This document shows, in pieces, positions 7,892 through 17,020 of a DNA stretch of 48,278 nucleotides (position 1 is its first letter; every line of letters starts with the position of its first letter). The stretch is from Longimicrobiales bacterium (GTDB lineage Bacteria; Gemmatimonadota; Gemmatimonadetes; Longimicrobiales; RSA9). Location: contig DASTYK010000094.1 of assembly GCA_035764935.1 (NCBI GenBank), forward strand, positions 1 to 48,278, written 5' to 3'. Under the pieces are notes generated by a model, which did no database searches, was not told the origin of the DNA, and saw only the letters and a list, made by a program, of their open reading frames with translations. The translations under genes were made by a program, and so were the position numbers.

Positions 7892-10800
7892 ATGTCGTTC
7901 GTACACCTGCACACCCACAGCGAATACTCGCTGCTCGACGGCGCGAACCGGCTCGGCGACCTGGTCCGGCGCGCCGTCGATCTCGAGATGCCTGCGCTCG
8001 CGCTGACCGACCACGGCTGCATGTTCGGCGCGTGGACGTTCCAGCAGCAGGCCGGCAAGCACGGCATCAAGCCGCTGCTCGGGATGGAGGCGTACGTGGC
8101 ACCGGGCGACCGGCGCGTGAAGAGCGGCGGCTCCGGTGAGGACAAGTACTATCACCTGGTGCTGCTCGCCCGCGACGAGGTCGGCTACCGCAACATCGTC
8201 CGGCTCACCTCGATCGGGTACCTGGAAGGCTTCTACCACCGTCCGCGCATCGACCGGGAGGTGCTGCGACAGCACTCCGAGGGGGTGATCGTGACGTCCG
8301 CCTGCATGGCGGGCGAGGTCGCACGGCACCTGATGGCGGGGCGCCAGGAGCAGGCGCGGGAAGCGGCCGCGTGGTATGCGGACGTGTTCCGTGACCGCTA
8401 CTACCTCGAGGTGCAGGCCCACGACTCCGAGGGACAGCACCAGCTCAACCGCCAGGTGATCGGCCTCGCGGACGAAATGGGACTGCCGCTCGTCGCGACC
8501 AACGATGCGCACTTCCTGCGGGCGGAAGACCACGACGCGCACGACGTCCTGCTCTGCATCGGCCTGGGCAAGGACCGCAGCGACGAAAACCGGATGAAGT
8601 ACGATCGCGGTCTGTACTTCAAGACCGCACAGGAGATCGCCGCACGCTTCCCCGACCGCCCGGAGGTCGTCGAGAATACGCTCGCGATCGCCGACAGCGT
8701 CAACGTCGCGTTCCGGAAGCAGTACTACGTGCCGCAGTTCCCGCTGCCGGAGGACGTGTCCGACGAGCCTTCACTGCTGCGGAAGCTGGTCTACGACAAG
8801 GCGCCGGAGCGTCTGGGCGAGTTGACGCCGGAGCTGCGCGAGCGGATCGACTACGAGCTGGGCGTGATCACCAACCCCAAGGCCGACTACGCCGGCTACT
8901 TCCTGATCACGCAGGACTTCATCAACTGGGCGAAGGAGCACGGCATCCCGGTCGGGCCGGGACGCGGCTCGGCAGCGGGCTCCATCGTCGCGTACGTGCT
9001 CGGCATCACGGATGTCGACCCGATCCGCTTCGACCTGCTGTTCGAGCGCTTCCTCAACCCCGACCGCGTGTCGATGCCCGACATCGACGTCGACTTCTGC
9101 TACGAGCGCCGCGGCGAGGTGATCGAGTACGTGCGCGCGAAGTACGGCAAGGACTCGGTCGGGCAGATCATCACGTTCGGCACGATGAAGTCGCGGGCCG
9201 TGATCCGCGACGTCGGCCGTGTGCTCGGCTTCGAGCCGTCGGAGACGGACCGGCTCGCGAAACTGATTCCGAACGCGCCGAACAACTCGCTGACGGTCGC
9301 GGAAGCCGCGGAGCAGATTCCCGAGCTGCGCGATTTGATCGCGAGCGACACGCGCGTGCGCCAGCTGGTCGAGTACGCCAAGGTGCTCGAGGGACTGTCG
9401 CGCCACGCGAGCGTGCACGCTGCCGGCGTCGTCATCGCGCCGGGGCCGCTGCACGAGTACGTGCCGGTCTGCACGCAGCCGACGCGCGGCTCGGGCGCCG
9501 CTGCGGAGGCGGGCGACGATGGCGTGCTCGTCACGCAGTGGGACATGATCGCGCTCGAGCAGGCCGGGATGCTCAAGATGGACTTCCTCGGCCTCAAGAC
9601 GCTGACCGTGATCAATGACGCGGTCACCGCGATCCGGCAGCGGCACGGCGCACTGCGCCATCCGGATTCGGGCGAGGAGTACGCACGCATCGAGGACGTG
9701 CCGCTGGACGACCCGGCAGTCTACGACATGCTGGCGCGCGGCGGTACGACCGGCGTGTTCCAGTTCGAATCGCCGCTCGCGACGGACAAGCTGCGCGCGA
9801 TGCGCTGCGACACGTTCGAAGACCTGGTCGCGACCAACGCGCTGATCCGGCCGGGCCCGCTCGACAGCGGCATGACGGACGTATACATCCGTCGCAAGCT
9901 GGGCAAGGAGAAGGTGCGCTACCCGCACCCGCTGCTGGAAGAGGTGCTCCGGCCGACACACGGCGTGATCACCTACCAGGAGCAGGTGATGCGCATGGCG
10001 CAGGTCCTGGCCGACTTCACGCTGGCGGAAGCGGACGTGCTCCGTAAGGCGGTCGGCAAGAAGGACATGGAGCTGATTCAGCAGGAGGTCGGCAAGTTCA
10101 AGGAGCGCGCGCTCGCGAAGGGTGTCGAGCAGCGCGTCGTCGACGAGATCGCCGAGCAGGTCGTGACCTTCGGCCGCTACGGCTTCAACCGGTCTCACTC
10201 GGTGGCGTACGCACTGCTCAGCTACCAGACCGCATGGCTGAAGCGGCACTACCCGGCGGAGTTCATGGCCGCGCTGCTGTCGTCCGTGCTCGACAAGACC
10301 GACGACGTCGTGCACTACATCGGCGAGTGCCGGGAGATGGCGCGCTACATCCCGCCACGCGCAGGCAAGCGCTTCGATGGCATCCAGGTGCTGCCGCCGG
10401 ACGTGAACGAGTCCGGCTGGAAGTTCACGCCGGTCGCCGACGACCAGATCCGCTTCGGCCTGGGTGCGCTGCGCGGCATCGGCGCCGCGGCGGTCCAGTC
10501 GATCCTGGAGAACCGCGCGGAAGGGCCGTACACCTCGCTCTTCAGCCTGGCGGAGCGCATCGACCTGCGCGTCGCCGGCCGGCGCGCGCTGGAAGCGCTG
10601 ATCCTGTCGGGTGCGTGCGATCAGCTCGCCCCGCCGGGCGAGCCGCACCCGCACCGCGCCCAGATGATGGACGGTCTGGACCTGATCGTGCGCGAGGCGC
10701 AGCTCCGCCAGGAGGAGAAGTCCAGCGGCCAGGCCTCGCTGTTCGACTTCGGCGCCGAGAGTGCGCCCGTCGAGCGGCCGGAGCCTTCCCTGCCGGATGT

Positions 10801-11485
10801 GCCCCGCTGGCCGGAATCGGAGCGGCTCGCGCGCGAGAAGGAGATCCTGGGGTTCTTCATCAGCGGCCACCCGCTGGACCGCTTCCGTGACGAGGTCCGC
10901 GTCTTCGAGCACGTGAACACGTCCTCGCTGAAGCAGTTCCGCGACCAGAAGGTCGAGCTGGCGTGCGTGGTGACACAGGTCTCGCGTCAGATCTCACGGC
11001 GCAACGGGGCCGAATGGGGACGCATCCAGGTCGAAGACTTCCGCGGCACCGCCACCGTGCTCGCATTCGGTGACGTCTGGGACCAGTATCATGACCTGAT
11101 CGTGCAGGATGCGCCGGTGCTGATCCGCGGGCAGGTGAGCGGGCGCGACCGGGACGAGGAGGATCCGCCGATCTTCCTGGACAGCGTGATCCCGCTGTCG
11201 CAGCTGCGCGAAAGCGGCACGCTCGGCCTCGAGCTCATATTGAATGGCGGCAATGACACCGCGCTGATCGATGCGGCAACGCAGGTGCTGCGCGCGCATC
11301 CCGGCCAGGCCCCGGTGCTGGTCGTCGCGGACCAGGCCGAGCATGCCGCCAACGGCAGCGCGAAGCCGGAGACGGTGACGCTGCGGCTCCGTTCCCGCTC
11401 GCTGCAGGTGCAGCCGAACGATATGCTGCTGGCCGAGCTGCGGGAGATCCTGGGCGGCGACCGAGTGCGCCTGGTCAAATCGTGA
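7892..11485 (+). CDS. dnaE: DNA polymerase III alpha subunit
   Basis: 1197 aa, full length for a DnaE1-type replicative polymerase. Order: PHP domain (about 1-280), polymerase palm with the catalytic PDIDVDF pair near residues 394-400, fingers, a beta-binding region, then an OB-fold and C-terminal domain. All nine metal ligands of the PHP site, as defined in Mycobacterium DnaE1, are present: H7, H9, D16, H41, E66, H88, C138, D205, H207. A built-in 3'-5' exonuclease is therefore likely. It is followed by accA after 7 bp and preceded by the DUF4837 gene. Confidence 0.97.
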   Translation: MSFVHLHTHSEYSLLDGANRLGDLVRRAVDLEMPALALTDHGCMFGAWTFQQQAGKHGIKPLLGMEAYVAPGDRRVKSGGSGEDKYYHLVLLARDEVGYRNIVRLTSIGYLEGFYHRPRIDREVLRQHSEGVIVTSACMAGEVARHLMAGRQEQAREAAAWYADVFRDRYYLEVQAHDSEGQHQLNRQVIGLADEMGLPLVATNDAHFLRAEDHDAHDVLLCIGLGKDRSDENRMKYDRGLYFKTAQEIAARFPDRPEVVENTLAIADSVNVAFRKQYYVPQFPLPEDVSDEPSLLRKLVYDKAPERLGELTPELRERIDYELGVITNPKADYAGYFLITQDFINWAKEHGIPVGPGRGSAAGSIVAYVLGITDVDPIRFDLLFERFLNPDRVSMPDIDVDFCYERRGEVIEYVRAKYGKDSVGQIITFGTMKSRAVIRDVGRVLGFEPSETDRLAKLIPNAPNNSLTVAEAAEQIPELRDLIASDTRVRQLVEYAKVLEGLSRHASVHAAGVVIAPGPLHEYVPVCTQPTRGSGAAAEAGDDGVLVTQWDMIALEQAGMLKMDFLGLKTLTVINDAVTAIRQRHGALRHPDSGEEYARIEDVPLDDPAVYDMLARGGTTGVFQFESPLATDKLRAMRCDTFEDLVATNALIRPGPLDSGMTDVYIRRKLGKEKVRYPHPLLEEVLRPTHGVITYQEQVMRMAQVLADFTLAEADVLRKAVGKKDMELIQQEVGKFKERALAKGVEQRVVDEIAEQVVTFGRYGFNRSHSVAYALLSYQTAWLKRHYPAEFMAALLSSVLDKTDDVVHYIGECREMARYIPPRAGKRFDGIQVLPPDVNESGWKFTPVADDQIRFGLGALRGIGAAAVQSILENRAEGPYTSLFSLAERIDLRVAGRRALEALILSGACDQLAPPGEPHPHRAQMMDGLDLIVREAQLRQEEKSSGQASLFDFGAESAPVERPEPSLPDVPRWPESERLAREKEILGFFISGHPLDRFRDEVRVFEHVNTSSLKQFRDQKVELACVVTQVSRQISRRNGAEWGRIQVEDFRGTATVLAFGDVWDQYHDLIVQDAPVLIRGQVSGRDRDEEDPPIFLDSVIPLSQLRESGTLGLELILNGGNDTALIDAATQVLRAHPGQAPVLVVADQAEHAANGSAKPETVTLRLRSRSLQVQPNDMLLAELREILGGDRVRLVKS

Positions 11486-11492
11486 GGAACGC

Positions 11493-12467
11493 ATGACCGA
11501 CCGACCGCTTGACTTCGAGGAAGGCATCCGCGAGCTGGAGGCGCAGATCGAGCGTCTCGAGTCGCTGGCGTCGCAGCACGGCCTCGAGGTCGGTGACGAA
11601 GTGCGGCTGCTCGAGGAGAAGCTCGCGCAGCTCCGCCAGCATACGTACGAGAACATGAGCGCGGTGGCGCGGGTCCAGCTCGCGCGCCACCCGAAGCGTC
11701 CGTACACGCTCGATTACACGAGCAGCGTCTTCACGGATTTCGTCGAGCTGCACGGCGACCGCAGCTTCCGCGACGACGAGGCGATCGTCGGGGGCTGGGC
11801 GCGGCTCGACGGCGAGTCCGTGATGCTGATCGGGCACCAGAAGGGGCGCGACATGAAGGAGAACCTGCGGCGCAACTTCGGGATGCCGCATCCCGAGGGG
11901 TACCGCAAGGCGCTCCGTCTCATGCAGCTCGCCGACAAGTTCGGCCGGCCGATCATCACGCTGATCGACACCCCCGGTGCGTACCCGGGCATCGGCGCGG
12001 AGGAGCGCGGTCAGGCGGAGGCGATCGCGCGCAACCTGCGCGAGATGGCGCGGCTGCACGTGCCGATCGTCGCCGCCGTGATCGGCGAGGGCGGCAGCGG
12101 CGGTGCGCTCGCACTGGGCGTCGCGGATCGCCTGCTCATGCTCGAGAACTCGATCTACAGCGTCATTTCGCCCGAAGGCTGCGCCGCGATCCTGTGGAAG
12201 AGCGCCTCCGCCAAGGACAAGGCGGCCGAGGCGCTCAAGCTCACCGCAGGTGACCTCGCCAGGCTCGGCGTGGTCGACGAAATCGTGCCGGAGCCGACGG
12301 GCGGGGCGCACACGGATCCCGATTCGACCGCTGCAGCACTCCGGTCCGCACTGATCCGCAGCGTGCGTGAGCTGAAGGAGCTGGATCCCGCGACACTGCG
12401 ACGGCAGCGGTGGCAGAAGTACGAATCGCTCGGCGCCTGGCGTGAGGTGACGCCGGCCGGGACGTGA
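11493..12467 (+). CDS. accA: Acetyl-CoA carboxylase, carboxyltransferase subunit alpha
   Basis: 324 aa, normal AccA length. It has the N-terminal helical region (EEGIRELEAQIERLE...), the core HGDRSFRDDEAIVGGW, TPGAYPGIGAEERGQAEAIA, and the oxyanion/CoA loop EGGSGGALALGVAD followed by SVISPEGCAAILWK. With AccD it transfers the carboxyl group from carboxybiotin to acetyl-CoA, the committed step of fatty-acid synthesis. accD is not in the window. It sits 7 bp after dnaE and 7 bp before the PSP1 gene. dnaE-accA adjacency also occurs in E. coli and many other bacteria. Confidence 0.97.
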   Translation: MTDRPLDFEEGIRELEAQIERLESLASQHGLEVGDEVRLLEEKLAQLRQHTYENMSAVARVQLARHPKRPYTLDYTSSVFTDFVELHGDRSFRDDEAIVGGWARLDGESVMLIGHQKGRDMKENLRRNFGMPHPEGYRKALRLMQLADKFGRPIITLIDTPGAYPGIGAEERGQAEAIARNLREMARLHVPIVAAVIGEGGSGGALALGVADRLLMLENSIYSVISPEGCAAILWKSASAKDKAAEALKLTAGDLARLGVVDEIVPEPTGGAHTDPDSTAAALRSALIRSVRELKELDPATLRRQRWQKYESLGAWREVTPAGT

Positions 12468-12474
12468 GGCATGG

Positions 12475-13440
12475 ATGGCTACGATCGTCGAAGTAAGCTT
12501 CAAGGGAAACCGCCGCGAGTACTATGTCGCGGAGCAGGAAGTCGGCATCAGCGACTACGTCATCGTCGAAGCGGACCGGGGCGAGGATCTCGGGCGGGTG
12601 ACGGCCGCGGGTGCGGTCGCGGAGCGCAAATGCTCCGGCTGCTCTACGGGCTGCTCTGCGCCGGTCCCGGAGCGACGCGTGCTGCGCACCGCACGCTCCG
12701 AGGAAGTCGACAACGCGGTGCAGCTGCGCGAGGACGAGCCGCGCGTGCGTCGTATCACGCGCGAGAAGGTTCTGCAGTACGGCCTCAAGATGAAGGTCAG
12801 CGAAGCGGAGTGGCAGCACGACCGCAACAAGCTGACGATCTATTTCACGGCTGAGCGTCGGGTCGATTTCCGCGAGCTGGTGCGCGACCTGGCGCGTACG
12901 TTCCGCACGCGCATCGAGCTGAAGCAGATCGGCGTGCGCGACGAGGCCGCCCTGCTCGGCGGCGTGGGCCGCTGCGGCCGCGAGCTGTGCTGCTCGACCT
13001 GGCTCCGGGAGCTGAAGCCGGTCAGCCTGCAGCTCGCCAAGGACCAGCGACTCTCGCTCAACCCTGCGCAGATCTCCGGGTGCTGCGGCCGGCTCATGTG
13101 CTGCCTGACATACGAGCACGACTCGTACGTGGCGGCACGCAAGCGCTTCCCGCGCGAGGGTCGCACGCTGCAGACATCGCTCGGCCGCGAAAAGGTGATC
13201 GGTGTCGACATCTGGCGTGAGCGCGTGACGCTGCGCCACGAGGATGGCAGCCGGCGCACGATCGCGCTGGCCGACCTCAAGCAGGAAGTCGTCGAGGGCG
13301 GTGAGGGCGGCGGCCGGGGTGATGGGGGCCCGAGGGGCGATCGCGGTGATGGCAATAACGACGCTCCGGGCGGGCAGTACCCGTTCCGCCCACGCCGTGG
13401 CAATCCGCGCGACCGGGGTGGAGAGGGGCGGCGCTCGTGA
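12475..13440 (+). CDS. ricT: PSP1-domain protein, RicT/YaaT-like
   Basis: 321 aa. The PSP1 C-terminal domain spans about residues 60-240 and carries three Cys clusters: KCSGCSTGC near 52-60, RCGRELCCS near 165-172 and CCGRLMCC near 203-210. In Bacillus, RicT (YaaT) forms a complex with RicA and RicF that binds Fe-S clusters and steers RNase Y-dependent mRNA processing. The Cys here suggest similar cluster binding, but RicA and RicF are not in this window. The tail (about 280-321) is Gly/Arg/Asp-rich, RGG-like and probably disordered, a possible RNA contact. Its stop overlaps the metG GTG start by 4 nt. The alternative ATG at 12471 is out of frame. Confidence 0.85.
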   Translation: MATIVEVSFKGNRREYYVAEQEVGISDYVIVEADRGEDLGRVTAAGAVAERKCSGCSTGCSAPVPERRVLRTARSEEVDNAVQLREDEPRVRRITREKVLQYGLKMKVSEAEWQHDRNKLTIYFTAERRVDFRELVRDLARTFRTRIELKQIGVRDEAALLGGVGRCGRELCCSTWLRELKPVSLQLAKDQRLSLNPAQISGCCGRLMCCLTYEHDSYVAARKRFPREGRTLQTSLGREKVIGVDIWRERVTLRHEDGSRRTIALADLKQEVVEGGEGGGRGDGGPRGDRGDGNNDAPGGQYPFRPRRGNPRDRGGEGRRS

Positions 13441-14972
13441 ACACCAAGGACACCTGGTACATCACGACAGCGATCGACTACGCCAACGGCCCGCCTCACC
13501 TGGGGCATGCGGTCGAGAAGATCGGTGCCGACGTGATGGCGCGCTATCACCGGCAGAAGGGCGAGCAGGTCCACTTCGTCATCGGCACCGATGAGCACGG
13601 CGTGAAGGTGCTGCAGAGTGCGCAGGCCGCCGGCGTCACGCCGCAGGAGTGGGTCGACCGCATCAGTGCGCGCTTCCAGGAGACGTGGGACCGGCTGGCG
13701 ATCTCGTACGACGATTTCATGCGCACCACGCAGCCGCGCCACCGCCTCACGTCGCAGGAGATCATCCGTCGCATGCGCGCCAACGGCGACGTGTACCGCG
13801 GCCGGTATGAGGGCTACTACTGCGTCGGTTGCGAGGCGTTCAAGCGCGACGAGGAGCTGACGCGCGACGCCGCCGGCACGATCCGCTGCCCGCTTCATCC
13901 CACGCGCACGGTCGAGTGGACGGAGGAGGAGAACTGGTTCTTCCGCCTGTCCGCGTACGGTGACCGGCTGCTCAAGCTCTACGACGAGCGGCCCGACTTC
14001 CTGCGGCCGCAGAGTCGGATGAACGAGGTGCGACGGCTGGTCGAGAGCGGCCTCGAGGACATCTCGATCTCGCGCGCGCAGCTCGCCTGGGGCGTTCCCT
14101 TCCCGACGGAATCCGGCGAGGGCGATGCGGTCATCTACGTCTGGGTCGAGGCCCTCATCAACTACGTGTCCGCCACGGGGTTCCCTGACGGAGACTGGGA
14201 GCGGCTCTGGCCGGCCGACATGCACGTCATCGGCAAGGACATTACGCGCTTCCACGCCGTGTACTGGCCGGCCATGCTCATGAGTGCAGGGCTCGCCCTG
14301 CCGCGTGCCGTCTGGGCTCACGGCTTCGTCACGATCGGCGGCGGCAAGCTCTCGAAGTCCGAGGGCGTTACAGTGGAGCTCGACGACGCGATCGACCGCT
14401 ACGGCGTCGACGCGTTCCGCTACTACCTCGTGCGCGATGTGCCGTGGAACGGCGACGGCGAGTTCTCCTGGGAGCGCTTCGATGCGCGCTACACCGCCGA
14501 GCTCGCGGACGACATCGGCAACCTCGCGAGCCGCACGATCTCGATGATCCTGCGCTACCGCGACGGCATCGTGCCCGCGCATGCGCAGACCGACCTCGAC
14601 ACCGAGATCGTGCGCACCCTCGTGCGCTACCGCGGCGTGATGGACGACCATCTCCATCACCAGGGCATGCAGGCGGCGCTCGAGCTCGCCGCAGCAGCGA
14701 ACGGCTTCGTCGAGTCGCAGGCACCCTGGACACTGGCCAGGGACCCCGCACGTGCCGCAGAGCTGGACGCGACGCTGTCGGCACTCGCTCGCTCGCTCGC
14801 AGCACTCTCCGCGATGCTCTTTCCCGTCATGCCGGGCCGCATGACGGACCTTGCACTCTCCATCGGCCTGGATGCGCCGCCTCTGCTCGACCAGGTCGCC
14901 GGCTGCGATCTCCAGGGTCGCCGCGTCACCAGGGGCGCCGTGCTCTTCCCCAAGCCGACCACGCCCGTGTGA
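13437..14972 (+). CDS. metG: Methionyl-tRNA synthetase
   Basis: 511 aa, class I synthetase charging tRNA-Met. HIGH-type motif PPHLGH at about residues 19-24, KMSKS equivalent KLSKS near 304-308, and a connective insert with a zinc knuckle (CVGC ... CPLH, the last ligand apparently His). The anticodon-binding helical domain ends at PTTPV; the C-terminal tRNA-binding (EMAP/Trbp) domain of the longer form is absent. The GTG start overlaps the PSP1 stop (GTGA), so translation is likely coupled. Confidence 0.96.
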   Translation: MNTKDTWYITTAIDYANGPPHLGHAVEKIGADVMARYHRQKGEQVHFVIGTDEHGVKVLQSAQAAGVTPQEWVDRISARFQETWDRLAISYDDFMRTTQPRHRLTSQEIIRRMRANGDVYRGRYEGYYCVGCEAFKRDEELTRDAAGTIRCPLHPTRTVEWTEEENWFFRLSAYGDRLLKLYDERPDFLRPQSRMNEVRRLVESGLEDISISRAQLAWGVPFPTESGEGDAVIYVWVEALINYVSATGFPDGDWERLWPADMHVIGKDITRFHAVYWPAMLMSAGLALPRAVWAHGFVTIGGGKLSKSEGVTVELDDAIDRYGVDAFRYYLVRDVPWNGDGEFSWERFDARYTAELADDIGNLASRTISMILRYRDGIVPAHAQTDLDTEIVRTLVRYRGVMDDHLHHQGMQAALELAAAANGFVESQAPWTLARDPARAAELDATLSALARSLAALSAMLFPVMPGRMTDLALSIGLDAPPLLDQVAGCDLQGRRVTRGAVLFPKPTTPV

Positions 14973-15099
14973 GGCCGTCGCGCTGCCGCGCAGTGTTTCA
15001 ACGCCCATTGTGGCGAACACGGGGAACGCAACGGCAGCTCGAGCGTATGTCAGTGCCGCGCGCACATCCGGGACACGCACGCAATCCGTCAGATCGTGC

Positions 15100-15129
15100 T
15101 TGACAGCGGTTTGCACGACGGGGTATCCT
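15100..15129 (+). promoter_or_regulatory. Promoter of the M23 peptidase gene
   Basis: TTGACA (15100-15105), 18-bp spacer, TATCCT (15124-15129). It lies in the 257-bp gap after metG and about 95 bp upstream of the next start codon. The rest of that gap (14973-15099) shows no gene and no clear terminator. Confidence 0.6.
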
Positions 15130-15229
15130 GCGGCGCCGTTCGTCCCGGCGGCGCCCTGCTACATGTCGCTGCGTCCCTGCCCTGCAGGCGATTGCATCGG
15201 CACGTGTGTTCCTCCCAGGCTGGAGTCTG

Positions 15230-16165
15230 ATGGCAGCAAGACAGTGGACGCTCGTGGTGGTCTCGGAGGAGAACCGCCCGGTTCGACAGGTCCGTCTGAC
15301 ACGGGGCATCGTCAGACTGGCGATCGGCGCGGGACTGCTCGTGGCAGCGCTGGTGAGCGGGCTGCTGGTGAATGCACTGTTCCCCGAGGCACCCAGTGCG
15401 GAAGCACGGCGTCTCGCGAAGCACAACGCAGCGCTGACGGGCGAGCTGGACACGCTGAGCCGGCGCATGGCGATTCTGCAGGAATCGATTGCGGCACTGG
15501 AGCAGAAGGACGAGCTGTACCGACTCCTCGCGGGACTCGAGCCGATCGATGCGGACACGCGCAAGGTCGGCATCGGCGGGCCGGGCGGCCCCAGGGTGCA
15601 GGAGGCGGCGCTCTGGCAGCACGACCGCGACGCCGCCCGTTCCGCGTTCCAGGCGTCGTCGCAGGTGAACGAGATGCTCCGGCGGGCGCGACTGCTCGAG
15701 TTCAGCTGGCGCGAAGCCGAGGACACGCTGCGCAACAAGCACGCGCGCCTGGCGGCTACCCCATCGATCTACCCGACGGCCGGCTACATGACGAGCGGCT
15801 TCAGCTCGAGCCGCTGGCACCCGATCCTGGACAGGCCGAGGCCACACAAGGGCGTCGACATCGTCGCCCGTCCGGGCACGCCGATCGTTGCGGCGGCCCA
15901 TGGCCGCGTCGTACACGCCGGCCCGATGGGCGAGTACGGCCTGACCGTCGAGATCGACCACGGCTACGGGATCACGACCCGCTACGCTCACGCATCGCGC
16001 CTGCTGGCCCGCGTCGGGCAGACGGTCGCCCGCGGTGACACGATCGCCCGTGTCGGCCAGACCGGCCTCGCCGTCGGTCCGCACCTCCACTACGAGGTGA
16101 TGGTCGGCGGGCAGCCCGCGGACCCTCGCATGTTCATCCTGCAGTCCACGGTCGTGCCGGACTGA
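15230..16165 (+). CDS. Membrane-anchored M23 (LytM-type) metallopeptidase
   Basis: 311 aa. A single membrane helix at about residues 25-48 follows a short cytoplasmic N-terminus, then a periplasmic coiled-coil stretch (about 55-170), then a C-terminal M23 domain. Zinc-site motifs are intact: HKGVDIV (HxxxD) and HLHYEV (HxH), with the usual GRVVHAG strand between. Enzymes of this kind cut peptidoglycan cross-bridges, or activate amidases when degenerate; here the ligands favour an active endopeptidase. The start at 15230 is preceded by TGGAG at good spacing; an in-frame GTG at 15206 would add 8 residues. Confidence 0.9.
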   Translation: MAARQWTLVVVSEENRPVRQVRLTRGIVRLAIGAGLLVAALVSGLLVNALFPEAPSAEARRLAKHNAALTGELDTLSRRMAILQESIAALEQKDELYRLLAGLEPIDADTRKVGIGGPGGPRVQEAALWQHDRDAARSAFQASSQVNEMLRRARLLEFSWREAEDTLRNKHARLAATPSIYPTAGYMTSGFSSSRWHPILDRPRPHKGVDIVARPGTPIVAAAHGRVVHAGPMGEYGLTVEIDHGYGITTRYAHASRLLARVGQTVARGDTIARVGQTGLAVGPHLHYEVMVGGQPADPRMFILQSTVVPD

Positions 16166-16175
16166 GCGCTCGTTC

Positions 16176-16205
16176 TTGATCGAAGGCGGGTCCGCCGCTT
16201 AGGTT
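16176..16205 (+). promoter_or_regulatory. Promoter of the lipoprotein-fadJ-DUF402 unit
   Basis: TTGATC (16176-16181), 18-bp spacer, TAGGTT (16200-16205). The spacer contains GGCGGGTCCGCC, a short perfect dyad that could bind a regulator. The start near 16212 leaves a leader of about 35 nt. Confidence 0.4.
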
Positions 16206-16246
16206 CCCGCAGATCACCGACAACTCGGACATTTCGGAGAAGCCTG

Positions 16247-17020
16247 ATGAGACGACTCGTGCTGGGCCTTGTCGTGGCCGGAAGCGGTCTACTCGCCGCC
16301 TGCGGCGGTGGTGAGGTCGTGGTACAGGCGGCGATCCGCCCCGAGGCCGACGACGCAGCAGAGCCGACACCGCTGCCGAACCTCGAGGTCCGCGCAATTC
16401 CGTACGACCGCGACGCGATCTTCGACTCGCTGCGCACCGCCTACGGCGAGCCGGAGCCGGAGATTCCCGACAGCCTCTCGCAGCTGCAGGACGCGCTGGT
16501 CGAGGCGCAGGAGCAGCTCGCCGAGTCGGAAACACGCTGGAACGCGGCGCGCGACAGCCTGAAGACGCTCAGCGACCAGATGCAGCAGATGTCGCGTGGC
16601 AGCCCGCAGTACGTGGTCGCGTTCCGCGACTTCAACGCGCAGGAGGCGATCGAGCAGCAGCAGCGGCGCCTGATGGAGCAGGCGAACCAGCGCTACACGC
16701 AGATGCTGAGCGCGTTCAATGAGCAGAGTGCGGCGATCCGCGCCCGCCGGCAGGCCTGGGGGGACGAGGCGTTCGCATCGGTGAACGAAGTCATCGAAGC
16801 GCGTCTCGAGGCGAGCGGCCTGACGGAGCACTGGGACACGACGGACGGGAACGGCGTCGTGCGCTTCGAAGGGCTGAAGCAGGGCGACTGGTGGATTCAC
16901 GCGCGCTACGACCTGCCGTACACAGAGCTGTACTGGAACGTGCCGGTCCAGGTGGAGGGCAGTGATCCGGTCACCCTCATCCTGAACCGCCAGAACGCGC
17001 AGGTCCGGCCCAAGCTGTGA
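16247..17020 (+). CDS. Coiled-coil lipoprotein, unknown function
   Basis: 257 aa. Signal peptide with lipobox LLAAC (Cys at about residue 19). Residues 70-190 are Gln/Glu/Arg-rich with heptad character (QLQDALVEAQEQLAESETRW, then QQQQRRLMEQANQRY), predicting a long helical segment. The C-terminus turns to beta strands (GVVRFEGLKQGDWWIHARYD, VQVEGSDPVTLIL), a small domain like the carboxypeptidase-regulatory or transthyretin fold. GGAGAAG upstream supports the start. Its stop overlaps the GTG start of the fadJ-type gene (GTGA), an odd partner for an envelope protein. I recognise no family. Confidence 0.75.
   Translation: MRRLVLGLVVAGSGLLAACGGGEVVVQAAIRPEADDAAEPTPLPNLEVRAIPYDRDAIFDSLRTAYGEPEPEIPDSLSQLQDALVEAQEQLAESETRWNAARDSLKTLSDQMQQMSRGSPQYVVAFRDFNAQEAIEQQQRRLMEQANQRYTQMLSAFNEQSAAIRARRQAWGDEAFASVNEVIEARLEASGLTEHWDTTDGNGVVRFEGLKQGDWWIHARYDLPYTELYWNVPVQVEGSDPVTLILNRQNAQVRPKL

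Noticed and set aside
8771-10912. 713-codon minus-strand frame
   Set aside because: Antisense shadow of dnaE.
12840-15116. 758-codon minus-strand frame
   Set aside because: Antisense to the PSP1 and metG genes, both of which are unambiguous.
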